From Bursaphelenchus xylophilus (lineage: Eukaryota; Nematoda; Chromadorea; Rhabditida; Aphelenchoididae), in contig CAJFCV020000001.1 of the NCBI GenBank assembly GCA_904066235.2, forward strand, positions 4,464,001-4,528,000: a DNA stretch of 64,000 bases. The letters run 5' to 3'. The position numbers and the translations under genes are program-made. Position 1 is the first letter of the stretch, and every line of letters begins with the position of its first letter. The notes under the pieces were generated by a model that saw only the letters and a program-made list of their open reading frames with translations, was not told the origin of the DNA and ran no database searches. Positions 1-11,684 of this stretch are shown here, one piece after another.

Positions 1-1400
1 TATCAGAGTGTTTGGCCTGGTGCGGGCGCAATTTGATTCCATAAAAGGCGAAACTTGCCGTGCTAAAATCTCACTCGGTTACTTTTCGAATGGTGAAGGT
101 CTTGTCAATTCATTCCGACATCACTAATTCACTTTTTTTCTAAACTGGTGCCTAGTATAATATCAGAGTGTTTGGCCTGGTGCGGGCGCAATTTGATTCC
201 AAAAAAGGCGAAACTTGCCGTGCTAAAATCTCATTCGGTTACCTTTCGAATGGTGAAGGTCTTGTCAATTCACTCCGACATCACTAATTCACTTTTTTTC
301 TAAACTGGTGCCTAGTATAATATCAGAGTGTTTGGCCTGGTGCGGGCGCAATTTGATTCCAAAAAAGGCGAAACTTGCCGTGCTAAAATCCCATTCGGTT
401 ACCTTTCGAATGGCGAAGGTCTTGTCAATTCACTCCGACGTCACTAATTCACTTTTTTTCTAAACTGGCGCCTAGTATAATATCAGAGTGTTTGGCCTGG
501 TGCGGGCGCAATTTGATTCCAAAAAAGGCGAAACTTGCCGTGCTAAAATCTCACTCGGTTACCTTTCGAATGGTGAAGGTCTTGTCAATTCACTCCGACA
601 TCACTAATTCACTTTTTTTCTAAACTGGTGCCTAGTATAATATCAGAGTGTTTGGCCTGGTGCGGGCGCAATTTGATTCCAAAAAAGGCGAAACTTGCCG
701 CGCTAAAATCTCACTCGGTTACCTTTCGAATGGTGAAGGTCTTGTCAATTCACTCCGACATCACTAATTCACTTTTTTTCTAAACTGGTGCCTAGTATAA
801 TATCAGAGTGTTTGGCCTGGTGCGGGCGCAATTTGATTCCAAAAAAGGCGAAACTTGCCGTGCTAAAATCTCACTCGGTTACCTTTCGAACGGTGTAGGT
901 CTTGTCAATTCACTCCGACATCACTAATTCACTTTTTTTCTAAACTGGTGCCTAGTATAATATCAGAGTGTTTGGCCTGGTGCGGGCGTAATTTGATTCC
1001 AAAATAGGCGAAACTTGCCGTGCTAAAATCTCACTCGGTTACCTTTCGAATGGTGAAGGTCTTGTCAATTCACTCCGACATCACTAATTCACTTTTTTTC
1101 TAAACTGGTGCCTAGTATAATATCAGAGTGTTTGGCCTGGTGCGGGCGTAATTTGATTCCAAAATAGGCGAAACTTGCCGTGCTAAAATCTCACTCGGTT
1201 ACCTTTCGAATGGTGAAGGTCTTGTCAATTCACTCCGACATCACTAATTCACTTTTTTTCTAAACTGGTGCCTAGTATAATATCAGAGTGTTTGGCCTGG
1301 TGCGCGCGCAATTTGATTTCAAAAAAGGCGAAACTTGGCGTGCTAAAATCTCATTCGGTTACCTTTCGAATGGTATAGGTCTTGTCAATTCTCTCCAATT
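1..1400. repeat. 160-bp tandem satellite array
   Basis: The block starting TATCAGAGTGTTTGGCCTGG recurs at 1, 161, 321, 481, 641, 801, 961, 1121 and 1281, an exact 160-bp period. There are eight full monomers and a diverged partial ninth that ends near 1400. Copies differ by a few substitutions. The monomers at 961 and 1121 share private variants (GCGGGCGTAA and AAAATAGGCG), which shows that they were duplicated together. The array continues off the left edge. No coding potential is seen. Confidence 0.97.
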
Positions 1401-1403
1401 CTC

Positions 1404-1900
1404 TCGGCCATAGAACGAAGTCAGCCTCATTTAGGAAAGTAAAAAGAAGAAAAAAATAAAAATATGGAATTTCTGGTAACTTAACGACAGCGATTTTCAC
1501 CTGTAAAAACGTCGACCAAAGAAAAAAATGCTTATTATTAGACCTCGAAGATCAACGATTGCTAGAAAAAATAGAATAGAATATGTTCTAAAAAAAGGCG
1601 AGACATTTTGCTGCGACAAATCCGCATTATTTTCCCGACAGACTGGGAGTCTTTTCGTAAAGTCGCTGGAGTCATTTCGGCGACATGCACAGTGAAAAAA
1701 CAAAGGTTCACTTTGGACTGTGCAATTTTCGGCTTTTTGCACAGTGCAATAAAGTCGTTTCCAAATGCACAGTGCAAAACCCAAAAAAACCTCTAGCGTC
1801 TTTGCGAACGGATAAGTGCATAGAAAGATCAAGCGATAAGACGACCAGGCTGCTCCTGATCAACAACATAATTTTTCCGGAATAACCACACTTTTGGAAC
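1404..1900 (-). other. Duplicated 5' region of a chemoreceptor gene, cut off by the satellite
   Basis: Positions 1404-1590 closely match 3653-3815, the first codons and upstream region of the intact receptor. Shared words include CTCTCGGCCAT, which holds the reverse complement of the start codon, and GTAAAAACGTCGACCAAAG. Positions 1592-1760 also resemble 4113-4215. The similarity stops just inside the coding start, exactly where the satellite begins. This looks like the promoter of a lost fourth receptor whose coding part lies beyond, or was replaced by, the array. Confidence 0.75.
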
Positions 1901-1940
1901 GGTAAATAAATATTTAGCTCCTTTTATATATCCTTATTGC

Positions 1941-3662
1941 TTATGACTGATATGAGACCAGTGTGCTCTCCGCCGCCATGACTGATATGACTTCAGTGGA
2001 ATTGCCATACTTCCCACAGGTGACAAAGCTGGCGAATGATTTGATTTTTTGAATGATAAACATCCGATATGGCTTGACAAAGTAAAGAGTTACAACTGAG
2101 TTGGAAGCACCGTAAAGATCTATATACATGATGGCTAGACGCCCAGCCAGGGTGTTGGTTGGGCCTTGGATATAAGTCATTATAATGCCATAAGTGACTG
2201 GGGTGATAATGAAGAGAATTGGCATTGATAACTGAAAATGTAAGGATTTAAAATAGTAAACTTTGAGAGAGATTTGCACTGAAATGAGAATTTCTCCAAA
2301 TGCGACGCTACAATTTCTATCAAATTCTGCACGCATTTTCCCTAAAGAGGCATATTGATTCCTGAACATGTTAGCCTGGGTTTTGAGGAACTTGAAATAG
2401 ATTATACGAAATGCGAAGAGCGGTAAAGCGAAAAGCTTTTGCCAACTTTCGCTCAAAAATTCTTCATTGTTTCTGCAAGCCGCAAGGTTGAAATCTGGCG
2501 TATGTCTTTGAAAAACTGAATCTAAAATTGTCCCTCGCTCTTTCGCTTTGAGTTGGTGATCTAAAATTTCCACGAGATTGAAGTTTATGGCCTCTATTTT
2601 CCATACTGTAGTTTACCTGAATTCCCAGCGCAACCGTCAGCTGTCGATGAAGTTTGTACGTCGCTTTGGAAAAGCTGGCCTTCTTGGTTTCAAGCTGCCG
2701 AAGAATAAGGAAAACGCAGCCAATTGAGATGGCTTCGGCGGCAAGAAAGCCGATAAAAACAAAGGCCCCGGCGTATTTTGAATACTGAGAATTGTAGTCC
2801 AAATAAAGTAGAAGTTGGCCTTCAAATTCGGGCAGAGGAATGCCAGGGAAATTGGCCAAAGCTTGGATTATTTTAGCAGGAATATCCTAAAATACGGCTT
2901 GAAGAAGTGGTAGAGGACCATCAAAAAAGAAGATAGTGTTCTTTGGTTACCTTTTGAGGGGGTTGCACCTTATCAAAAATAAAATAAGTTCCACCTGTGA
3001 CTGCAAAAGAAATTAGGTATGCGACGATCCAAGTGGTCCAGGAGAGCAGGGCATCCATGTACTTTGGGTTGGTTTGCAGAACGGCAAATCTGTACATAAT
3101 ACAGTAACATTGTGTGGACATGGCATAACCGGCACTGTTTACAATTGCAACGTCCTAAAAATATATATTTATTTAACAATAAGAATGTTCACTTCAAAAA
3201 GATCTTTTATGCTTCTCAAATATGCATACAGGGATAAAAGTTGACACGAATTTAAATTATGTTTTTCTAATGCATATTCAAGGTCTATAAGGCTTTTGTA
3301 ACTTGTCAACCTACAGAAACCACAGCACCAGGTTCGCCCAGATACTTGAAGAACCCGTTAATATAGGCTCCACTAAACGGAAATAAGGGATCCGGCTTCA
3401 CCAAAACTCCCAAGGTGAATGCAAAAAGCATATCGAAAATCTGAAAAAAGTCCATGTAACTCTGTTACGCAGCAATAAACATCCGAAAAAATTAGATTCT
3501 TACAGTGTAATTGATAATAAACCGCTTGTAAGTCCTCATACTTTCTGGAGATTGCGTTAAAACGATTACAATCACAGAGATCCCTAAAAAAGTTCCAAAA
3601 GCACCGACGATGAAAAAGATGACGTCATAGATATTCGAATTTGACACCAAGCTCTCGGCCAT
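1941..3662 (-). CDS. Seven-transmembrane chemoreceptor, intact (receptor R1)
   Basis: Serpentine receptor of the nematode Str/Srh/Sri type, expected in sensory-neuron membranes and coupled to a G protein; the ligand is unknown. Exons in transcript order are 3504-3662, 3315-3440, 2951-3154, 2617-2886 and 1941-2231 (159, 126, 204, 270 and 291 nt), giving 349 aa with every junction in phase 0. TM1 is roughly residues 12-35. A TQSPESM loop follows TM1. CYCIMYRF lies at TM3. PGIPLPEFEG precedes TM5. The C-terminal end of TM7 carries the LYFVKPYR motif (PYR at 307-309) typical of these families. The start codon is chosen because exon 1 aligns with that of R3. No break is seen. The subfamily is uncertain; the superfamily assignment is firm. 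Confidence 0.88.
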
Positions 3663-4513
3663 AGAACAATGTTAGCCTCATTTAAGAAAAGTAAAAGGAG
3701 GAAAAAGTAAAAATATGGATTTTCTGGTGACTTAACCACTGCCATTTCCACCTGTAAAAACGTCGACCAAAGAAAAAAATGCTTAATATTAGACCTCGGA
3801 GATCAACGATTGACAAAAAATAGAGCCGAGTATGTTCTAAAAAATTTGCTTCCCCATGCTGACGTCGAATTTTTATCAGCATTTGAAATAAACTCTCTCT
3901 GCCAAGCCAAAATTACAATACCGGAGAGTCTCTGATAGCGACAGTCCATGACATGGCGCAAACAGCATTAAATGAATGCCAATTCTTTTTTTTTGAGCAT
4001 ACTGAAGGCCGGATGGAGCGTTTACTATCAGTTTGTCGGGAAAATAATGAGGATTTTAATCGAGCATCATCACTTCGCAATAGATAGTCACGGCTGGAGA
4101 TTTGGTGCGCGACTGCGACGAGAGACATTTTGCTGCAACAAGCTCACATTATCATTTTTTTCGACATGCACTGTATGAAAACAAAAGTTTACTTTGCACT
4201 GTGTAACTTTGGCAGTAGATCGGCAAAGGTATTCACCAAGCTTTTCTGGCTAAAGATTCATAAAATGCGGAGAGCGGTTAGTGTCTTTATGGCCATGTTT
4301 CTACCGACTTCGCGCGGAAAAGTCTACAAAATCTTCACCAATTTTTTGACTAAAAACTGGGTGCTTGTGCAAATGGCAGGCTAATCATCTACCGCAGACT
4401 TTAATAAATACGTGAAACCTTTTGTTATTCATTAAAGTGTGGGCGTCTCACTACGACAAGTTAGACGTCCAAAGAGAACAGCCTTGATTCTATTGCAGCA
4501 AGACCATTTTTAG
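3663..4513. other. Intergenic region between divergent receptors R1 and R2
   Basis: This holds the upstream region of R1, which is the duplicate of 1404-1760, and further AT-rich sequence. Exons 1 and 2 of R2 should lie here but cannot be found. No convincing coding exon or RNA gene is seen. Confidence 0.6.
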
Positions 4514-5488
4514 GACGTTGCGATTGTAAACACTGCCGCCTATGCCATGTCCACGCAATGTTACTGCATCATGCACAGATTCGTGATCCTCCAGTCCAAT
4601 CCCAAATGCATGGACCTTTTCGCTTCATGGAAAGCCTGGATCACCGCTTATGGTATCTCATTTGTTGTGTCTGCTGGGACCGTTGTGGTCTTCAACAATT
4701 TTCAGCCTGCTCAAAAAGTATTTTATAGCTGTTTTTAATGCAGTAAATTTTGTATTTTAGGACATTGCAGCCAAATTGATCGCAGAATCTGCCAGTTTTC
4801 CGGGCATTCCTTTGCCGGAAACTGAGGGAAAACTACTGATTTACTTGGATTACACCTCAAAATATTCCAAATACGCAGGGGCCTTTGTTTTCATTGGGTT
4901 TATGGTCGCTGAGGCCATCTCAATTGGCTGTCTTTTCTTTATTCTTCAACGACTTGAGGACAAAAAAACCAGTTTTACTAGAGCTACATACCTATAAACT
5001 TCATCGACAATTGACGATAGCGTTGGGAATTCAGGTAAAATTATATGCAATACATCAATATACTGCCCAAGTGATACTTCTATAACTAGCGTCTTTGTTC
5101 GTCCATTTCAACGACATCTCTAGCGGCGGAAAAATTTTCGAAAACACATTTGAAATTTTTTGCGTTTAATCAGAAATTTTCAAGTTTTTCAAGTCACTCT
5201 TTTCAGCTGCTGATGCCAATTCTCTTCATCGTCACCCCTGTTACTTACATCCTCGTATCGACTTATAATCATGGCCCTACCAGCGTATTGGCCGGGCGTT
5301 TTTCCATCATGTTTATTGATCTTTACGGAGTCTCCAATTCAGTTGTTACTCTTTATTTCGTGAAGCCATATCGGACATTTGTTGCGACCAAATTTAAGGC
5401 CTTCGTGAAGGTTGTGACTTGTGGAAAATACGGGAATACCACGAAGGAACGACGACTCACAATCGTGTCATCATTTAATTTAGAATAA
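4514..5488 (+). pseudogene. Chemoreceptor pseudogene (R2), 5'-truncated and frameshifted
   Basis: This is a paralogue of R1 and R3. Exon 3 (4514-4717, 204 nt) and exon 4 (4761-5034) are recognisable, with CYCIMHRF and PGIPLPE. Exon 5 is 5207-5488, with LYFVKPYR. Exons 1 and 2 (TM1 and TM2) are absent. Exon 4 is 274 nt rather than the 270 nt of both paralogues, because four bases are inserted after an ACATAC at about 4990; this shifts the frame into a TAA. The C-terminal tail after CGKYGN is also unlike the other two. A functional receptor is very unlikely. Confidence 0.85.
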
Positions 5489-6732
5489 AGGATGAAATTG
5501 AAAACTGTAAAATTTACTTTGGCGTTATTTCACCATATCATTTTTATCATTTACCTTTCTTTTCATTGCCCCCTCTACGCCAGCGATGAGATCACTGTGC
5601 TCTCCGGCGCCAGCACAGCAATTGTCTCGGGGACATTGCCATATTTGCCGCAGGAAATTAATTTCACAACCTCTTTGAATTTCGAAATTATAAACAATCG
5701 GTATGGCTTGACAAAGTAGAGGGTGATGATCGAATTGGAAGCCCCGTAAAGATCAATGTAGACCATGAAAAGTCGACCAACCACGGTGTTAGTTTCGTGT
5801 TTGATGTAAGTCGCGATTATTCCGTACGTAACCGGAGCGATGATAAAAAGAAATGGAGTTGATAGCTGAAAAATAGCTGTTAATTTGCAGGAAAGAGCGT
5901 TCAATAAAAGTTGGCAAAAAAGTTATTAAATTTTTTTTCTGAAACAGCTCAAAGTTCGGAGAAACAACCGAGATTCTAATGGTGTAAATTCAATTTTTTT
6001 TGAGATTATATGTGGAAACTTTTAGCCTGTTTTCTAAGAACGTTGCCGTACGAAAACTCGATTTTTTTGTGCAAAGCTGGCAGAAGGATGGCCAAGAAAA
6101 GTTTTTCTTTCTGACTCTCCGCATTTTGCACACTCTCTTGTCGGAAAACATAGTTGAATATCTCGGCTGTGCATGTAAGGCGTAAAGTTAACTTTTCAAA
6201 AATTAGCTCATGGCCAAACCCCAACTTGCGTCCAATTAAAAAAAATCAAAGCGTCCCACTTCGAACAGCTCTCATGCCAAAGAAAATTTGATTCCAACCT
6301 TCCAATGGCGTAAATTTCTTTTACCTGAACGCCCAACGCAATCGTCAGTTGTCGATGAAGTTTGTACGTTGCTTTGGAGAAACTGGCTTTTTTGGCTTCA
6401 AGTTGTCGGAGAATAAGGTAAACACAGCCAATTGAGATAATTTCTGCGGCAAAGAAGCCGAAGAATATACCGAATCCGGCGTATTTAGAGTATTGAGAGG
6501 TGTAATCCACGTAAATAAAAAGTCTGCCTTCGAATTGCGGCAGAGGAACGCCCGGAAAGTTGGCTGAATCTTCCATTATCTTAGCTGGAATGTCCTAGAA
6601 TACACTTTTGTTAAAGCTGTAGGAGATGATGATATTACTTTTTGCTGAGCCTGCGCTCTACTGAAAATATAGTAGGTTCCGCCAGTTATAGCAAATGAGA
6701 TTAGATAAGCGCAGCTCCAGACATTCCAAGAC

Positions 6733-7562
6733 TAGAGGTGGCAATCGGGCTGGGCCGGCCCGGCCCGGCCCGGCCCGGCCGGGCCCGGTGATTGGGCCGG
6801 GCCGGGCCGGGCCTGAGCAGATTTGAAAAAGCCCAGGGCCGGCCTGACCGCTTCGGCCCGTCGGCCGGGCCGAGACTCTCGGCCCGGCCCGGCCCGGAAG
6901 GTGGATAAGTGAAAAAAAATTAATACTGAACCAGCAAAATAAAGCACAAATGCTTAGCAGAATTGTTGGATGGATATTAAATCAAACCTTTTTGACTTAT
7001 ATACTGTTTTACCACCTTTTCAAACTCTTTAAAATCACTGATTATGTATATGTAAAATCCCACCCAAATATGCAAGGATCGGGCAAATCTTCGAATTTTT
7101 GATGATAAACTTTTAAGTTAAAAACATTTCGCTGTAATTTGATTCCTTGAGGTAAATGACCGCATCTACGCAGTTTTTGATTAAACATGTAGCCTCATAA
7201 CGTCCATATTTTTACATAGCTAACTTTCTATAGGATAAAAAAAATCGACACAATCCAACTTTTTGGCTAGGTTTTAGGTACCTATTCGGCTGTTCCAGTC
7301 AGCCGACTAGACGTTTTAATTCCACTCATATAGACGTAAAACCCCGCTGGAAGGCATAAAAAGTTCCAGTAGAGAGTGCATAAAGTTTTATCCAACCTTT
7401 TTGCAGTATCGGGCCAAACAGGGCCGGGCCGGGCCGGCCTGGGCTTTCACCGGGCCGGGCCGGGCCTGAGCAAATTTGAAAAAGCCCAGGGCCGGCCTGG
7501 TCACTTCGGCCCGCGGGCCGGGCCGCAAAATTCGGCCCGGCCCGGCCCGATTGCCACCTCTA
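6733..7562. mobile_element. hAT-type non-autonomous element with GC-rich foldback ends, copy 1
   Basis: The ends are inverted: TAGAGGTGGCAATCGGGC at 6733 and its reverse complement ending at 7562. They are flanked by a perfect 8-bp direct repeat TCCAAGAC (6725-6732 and 7563-7570), the target-site length of hAT transposons. Just inside each end are about 150 bp of GGCCC/GGGCC-rich inverted sequence; the roughly 500-bp core is AT-rich and non-coding. It needs a transposase from elsewhere. It sits inside exon 3 of receptor R3. Confidence 0.93.
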
Positions 7563-7696
7563 TCCAAGACAAGACGAAGTCCAGGAATTTGGGGTTGGGC
7601 TGGAGAACAGCGAAGCGATAGATGATACAGGCGCATTGAGTGGACACTGCGTAGCCGGCAGTGTTGACTATTGCAACGTCCTAAAAATATCCATCC

Positions 7697-7836
7697 ACAT
7701 TGACGGACCTGACCCAGTAGCAAAAAACGTACAATTTTGCATCCGGGAAGTATCAAAAATGTGGCAAAATGCTTCCCTCTCCAACTGAAAAAACTAATAG
7801 AAAATTTTTTGTCTTTGGATCAGGTCCGGCACTGTA
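7697..7836. mobile_element. Small Tc1/mariner-like MITE in intron 2 of receptor R3
   Basis: The ends resemble TACAGTGCCGGACCTGATCC in inverted orientation: ACATTGACGGACCTGACCC on the left and GGATCAGGTCCGGCACTGTA on the right, followed within by GCAAAAAACGTAC. A related element lies at 30157-30423. It is about 140 bp with no coding capacity. The left end is degenerate, so the boundary is approximate. Confidence 0.6.
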
Positions 7837-8462
7837 ATCTTCAGTATGACTTTTTGATTTCTTTTTAACCCTGGCTGACAATTCTGATGACCTACCGAGA
7901 TCACAGCGCCTTGCTCTCCCAAATACTTGAAAAGCCCGTTAATCACGGCTCCAGTAAACGGAAACAAAGGATCCGGCTTCACCAGGACTCCCATTGTGAA
8001 TGCGAAAAGCATGTCAAACAACTAAAAAATGACATAAATGTTCCATTTAAATATAGTACGTGAATAAAATTTCAAAAAAATCATGTTTTCTCCAAAATTC
8101 CCACCGTAAAATTGATGATGAATCGTTTGTAGCTCTTCATACTTTCTGGCGATTGGGTAATCACAATGATAATTACAGATATTCCCAGAAAAGTTCCGAA
8201 AAATCCGGCAATAAGGAAAATGACTTCGTAGAAAAGAGAATCAGTCACTAAGACATCCATTTTACTCAACTTTATAAAAAAGAAATAGCGCTAGAGACGA
8301 ATGAGAAGGTTATTAATTAATGCTGGATTCTCGCCTACTCTGTCATTATCACCTGTAAGGGAAAGAAACTTTTGTTGAGTTCTTTATACTCTGAAATCTT
8401 GAACTCTTAAGTTCTGTATGCATGCTGTATATGTATACATCGTATATCAATACTATATTCTG

Positions 8463-9685
8463 GGGCCTGTTTCACGAACGCAAAATAAAGAAAATAGAAA
8501 TATGAGTCAGCGAGGGAACAGAGGAAATGCATGCGAAACGGGAGAGACGGCAGGAAAATGAGGATTGCGCCAATTCTCAATCGGAGTGACTTTTTACGTC
8601 CAAAATTACGGGTTGGCGGTAGTATTTGAGCCATAACTTTCCTCTACTTGGGCCTACAAGCACCCTCCAAAAATTCAAATAATGCTGAGACTTCGGGCTA
8701 TGTAGATCTATAAAAATTTTTGCTCTACCGCCAATGACAAAGTTACCATAGGCGTTGTAGTGTTGAATTCTTCTACTTTATAAAACTAAAAGGCCTTTTT
8801 TCGCGTTAATTGAAACAGTAAAAAATTCTAATTTATGTCAGTCGATAGACAATTTAATTCTCTACAAAATATTTTTAGAGGGCCAACTGTAAGTAATTTT
8901 TTGGCTGAGTAATAACTGATTTACTTTGACAATCCCTCGATTTTCATCACAAAAAATCTTTCGAAAGAGCCCTCAAATCAAAACAAGAGAGAAGTTTTAC
9001 GGTAAAAAATGGGATGCGGCTGGACTAAATCACCCATAACTTTATCAGTTGGTGAGATATAGACGCCCCTCTAAAAAAATGAGGTAGCCAAGACAATTTT
9101 CTTTACAATTATATAAAATTTTATACTAATATTTTATTATTTGGAACAAAAACCTATTTTTATTCTGAAAAAATGGAAAAATGTTGCAAACTGCTGCACT
9201 ACTATAAATTTGTTCGTGCCGTAGATCGCCAAACATCCTAAAAAATTGCATTACTGTAAACCGCGGACTCAGGTCTACATGATTTTTTTAAATGGTGTCG
9301 ATCCGACAATTTTGGGCGATGTTATGAGGGAATTAAGCTAGAATTGCAAAAATTTTATAGAAAATAGAAATATGCGCATTACTACTGCTATTTTCGAGCG
9401 AGTTTTTGCAACAATGCAACGAAACTTGCACACATGACAGTCCAAACAGTTAGCATTATTCGAAATTTTGAAGGGTGATTCTACGCCCATGGAGGGAAAA
9501 GTTATGGCCGAAACACTGCCGCCAACCCTGATTTTGGACGTAAAAAGTCACTCCGATTGAGAAGTGGCGAAATCCTCATTTTTCTGCCGTCTCTCCCGTT
9601 TCACATGCATTTCCTTTGTTCCCTCGCTCACTCATATTTCTATTTTCTTTAGAAATATGAGTTTTTGCGTTCGTGAAACAGGCCC
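8463..9685. mobile_element. Foldback DNA transposon with ~230-bp terminal inverted repeats
   Basis: GGGCCTGTTTCACGAACGC at 8463 is mirrored at 9685, and the inverted similarity runs inward about 230 bp on each side, including GGAGTGACTTTTTACGTCC. A 3-bp direct repeat CTG flanks it (8460-8462 and 9686-9688). The 3-bp duplication and the GGGCCTGTTT end recall PIF/Harbinger-type MITEs, but that placement is inference. The core is AT-rich with no transposase frame. It lies in the 5' flank of receptor R3. Confidence 0.82.
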
Positions 9686-10056
9686 CTGGAAACTGCGACG
9701 ATAATAAAGAAAGGCATTTTTTCAGAATCGCTGGTCCACCAGGGACCAACTGAATGGATGGAAATCTTGGAACTTGCATAAGTCCCAACACGACCGGCCG
9801 GTGCATCTAATGTAAGGCCGCTGGCGGAACTTCATTGCGGAAATATGGGAGATAAACACCCCTTACGTACTCACCATTCCAAGGGAGATGAGCTAGTAGA
9901 AGTTAACACGTTTGTTGCGGGTCAACATTCGACCCAGGGCGGCCAACCTCCTTTGAACCTGATGTGCCTGCTTCAGACATATCTTGGCTTACCTGAAGCT
10001 GTTCCGGCTGCTTTTGAGTGGGCCTCGTGCTTCATCGGGTTAATAAAATATATCTT
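9686..10056. other. Intergenic stretch without recognised features
   Basis: This lies between the foldback element and the MULE-like remnant. Short open frames occur on both strands, but none shows a recognisable motif or splice context. Confidence 0.4.
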
Positions 10057-10186
10057 AGGGTCAATCCCTTAAGTAGTCAAGTAAAATATCCGATGTAATT
10101 TACTCATACTTTTATTACATAGGCACACACAGTATCTATAAAGTCGAAGCAATTCTCTAGCTAGCTAGAGGAATAATCCATCTGAC

Positions 10187-11210
10187 TTACGTGAAAGTGT
10201 GTAGCGATACCATTAGGATGGGGAACTCGCGCCATCCCTGAACTTGACGACCGGTCATCCCGCGAAGGATCGTCGCATTACTATCAGAGTTAATTACATT
10301 AATATACTCATCGACTTCGATGATCGTACCCACTGGCATCGATACATGGCCATTAGACTCCCTGGTTACGAATTGAATAAATTCGGGTTTGGTTCCATAT
10401 CGCTCGTGAGGCTCTCTCATCGCATCCATCGTCGTCTTGGTAAATACCGCCAGACCCGTCATCAGCATGGGCGCATTCACAAGAACTTGAATTCTCACTT
10501 CCAAGCCCTCCATCGTTGCGCACAGTGGACCAACTGTACCTTCCAAATTTCTGATCACCTCCAAGTACTCAGTGATCTCGCGTTTCCGCTCCTCCAGCTG
10601 CAATTCCATGTCTGCGATACGCATCCGCTGTTCTTCGATCATCTCTATCAGCGCCATTCTGGCTTGTCCATCACCAAATTCTTGGTGATCCATGCGTTCC
10701 AATGGAACCTCTTCTTCTTCACCTTGTTCATCAATGCGCTCCTGCAAACCGTCTACGACATCTCGGTCGATTTCCACATTTCCTGCTTCATGGATGGCTT
10801 CATCGACGGCTTCATTGGCAGCTACTTCTTCCCTCAGGTCATCTGTCTCTTCGATTTCTGCTCTCACTGGTTTACCAATAAAATATATTATTCTTAAAGA
10901 TCCCGTTAAGATCCCACTTGAAAATTCCTGAAATGTCCCAAGAAAATGCTCAGGGGACGTCATCTTAAAATCCCAATTTGTTCTTCTTCCTTTTACATGA
11001 TTTACGATACAAGTTGAGAAAATGACCTCGTTCACTTCATCATATACGGCGAAAATACTGTTTTCATCGTCATCAATTTTATCTGAATTTTCGACTTGTT
11101 CATCTAATGCGGCTTGTTGGCGACGTAGTTTCTTTTTTGTTTGTCGCCTCTTTCTCGGTGCGGCACAGAGATATGCACAGAATCTGGCAAATCTTGAAGA
11201 AACGACCTGT
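10187..11210 (-). CDS. Acidic coiled-coil reading frame within the MULE-like element
   Basis: A frame open from about 11210 to 10187 encodes over 330 residues. The first part is basic (CAAPRKRRQTKKKLRRQQ). The middle is strongly acidic and Glu-rich. A heptad-rich stretch with LQLEERKREITEYLEVIRNL predicts a coiled coil. A splice-acceptor-like TTATTCTTCACAG lies just upstream (about 11219), so this is probably the 3' exon of the element's protein. The first ATG in frame is at 11035, giving 282 aa. I do not recognise a domain. It could be the transposase tail or an accessory protein. Confidence 0.4.
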
Positions 11211-11408
11211 GAAGAATAATTAGGGCATTAAAAGCTTTAACAAAGCAAGCGTCCTTCTTGTTCACCATTGCGATGGGCCTGACAAGTGATCCTTGCAATT
11301 CGTTCAGCATGGCACGGTTTAACCATTCATCTCTGGCGATGTTGACTGGTCTTTTCCGTTCAATTCCTTATTTGGATGCGGATGATATTCAAGCCCTCTG
11401 TTTCTAAT

Positions 11409-11684
11409 TTACGACGTGATCTTTATGGAATGTTCCAATTTGGGCGAGGCGCGGTGGAGGGAGTTCCATCCGTTATGGACTCCCTTTACGCAATTTATTG
11501 TACGGATATGGTCGGCGTATTCGGCATAACCAAAAATTTTATAATTTTCCGTGACGAACCAAAAATCGGTTACGAAATACTTCAGCGCTGCCATGCCTGG
11601 CGCATATAATGGTGACTCCATTACGCCCATTAGTCCCATATACCACTTGTGGAACTCTTCGACTTCTCGTAATCCAGGTCGCAT
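11409..11684 (-). pseudogene. MULE-like transposase C-terminal fragment
   Basis: A 91-codon frame with GMAALKYFVTDFW and NCVKGVHNGWNSLHR ends in a stop at 11409. The equivalent segment at about 12930-13130 is interrupted. The pattern around N-x-V-x-G-x-H is like that of MULE transposases of nematodes. No catalytic DDE block is visible nearby, so this is a relic. Confidence 0.4.

Larger units (their letters stand above)
5575..8260 (-). pseudogene. Chemoreceptor (R3) disrupted by a hAT-type insertion in exon 3
   Basis: Third paralogue. Exons are 8105-8260, 7896-8021, then exon 3 split into 7563-7680 and 6639-6732, then 6325-6594 and 5575-5865. Ignoring the 830-bp element and one 8-bp target duplication, exon 3 is exactly 204 nt, as in R1 and R2. 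The whole frame is then open for 348 codons with no other defect. It carries TQSPESM, PGVPLPQFEG and LYFVKPYR. As it stands, the insertion adds foreign sequence in the middle of TM4. The lack of any other damage suggests a recent insertion, and alleles without it may exist. It converges on R2. Confidence 0.85.

Noticed and set aside
1..1400. CRISPR-like array
   Set aside because: The repeat is one continuous 160-bp tandem unit with no unique spacers; the genes around it are eukaryotic.
6732..6947. Pro/Gly/Arg-rich reading frames in GC-rich blocks (also 7376-7621, 48367-48691, 54306-54632)
   Set aside because: They arise from GGCCC/GGGCC repeats of the hAT-type ends and have no real protein features.
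9845..10072. 75-codon plus-strand frame between transposons
   Set aside because: No domain, no splice signals, flanked by mobile DNA.
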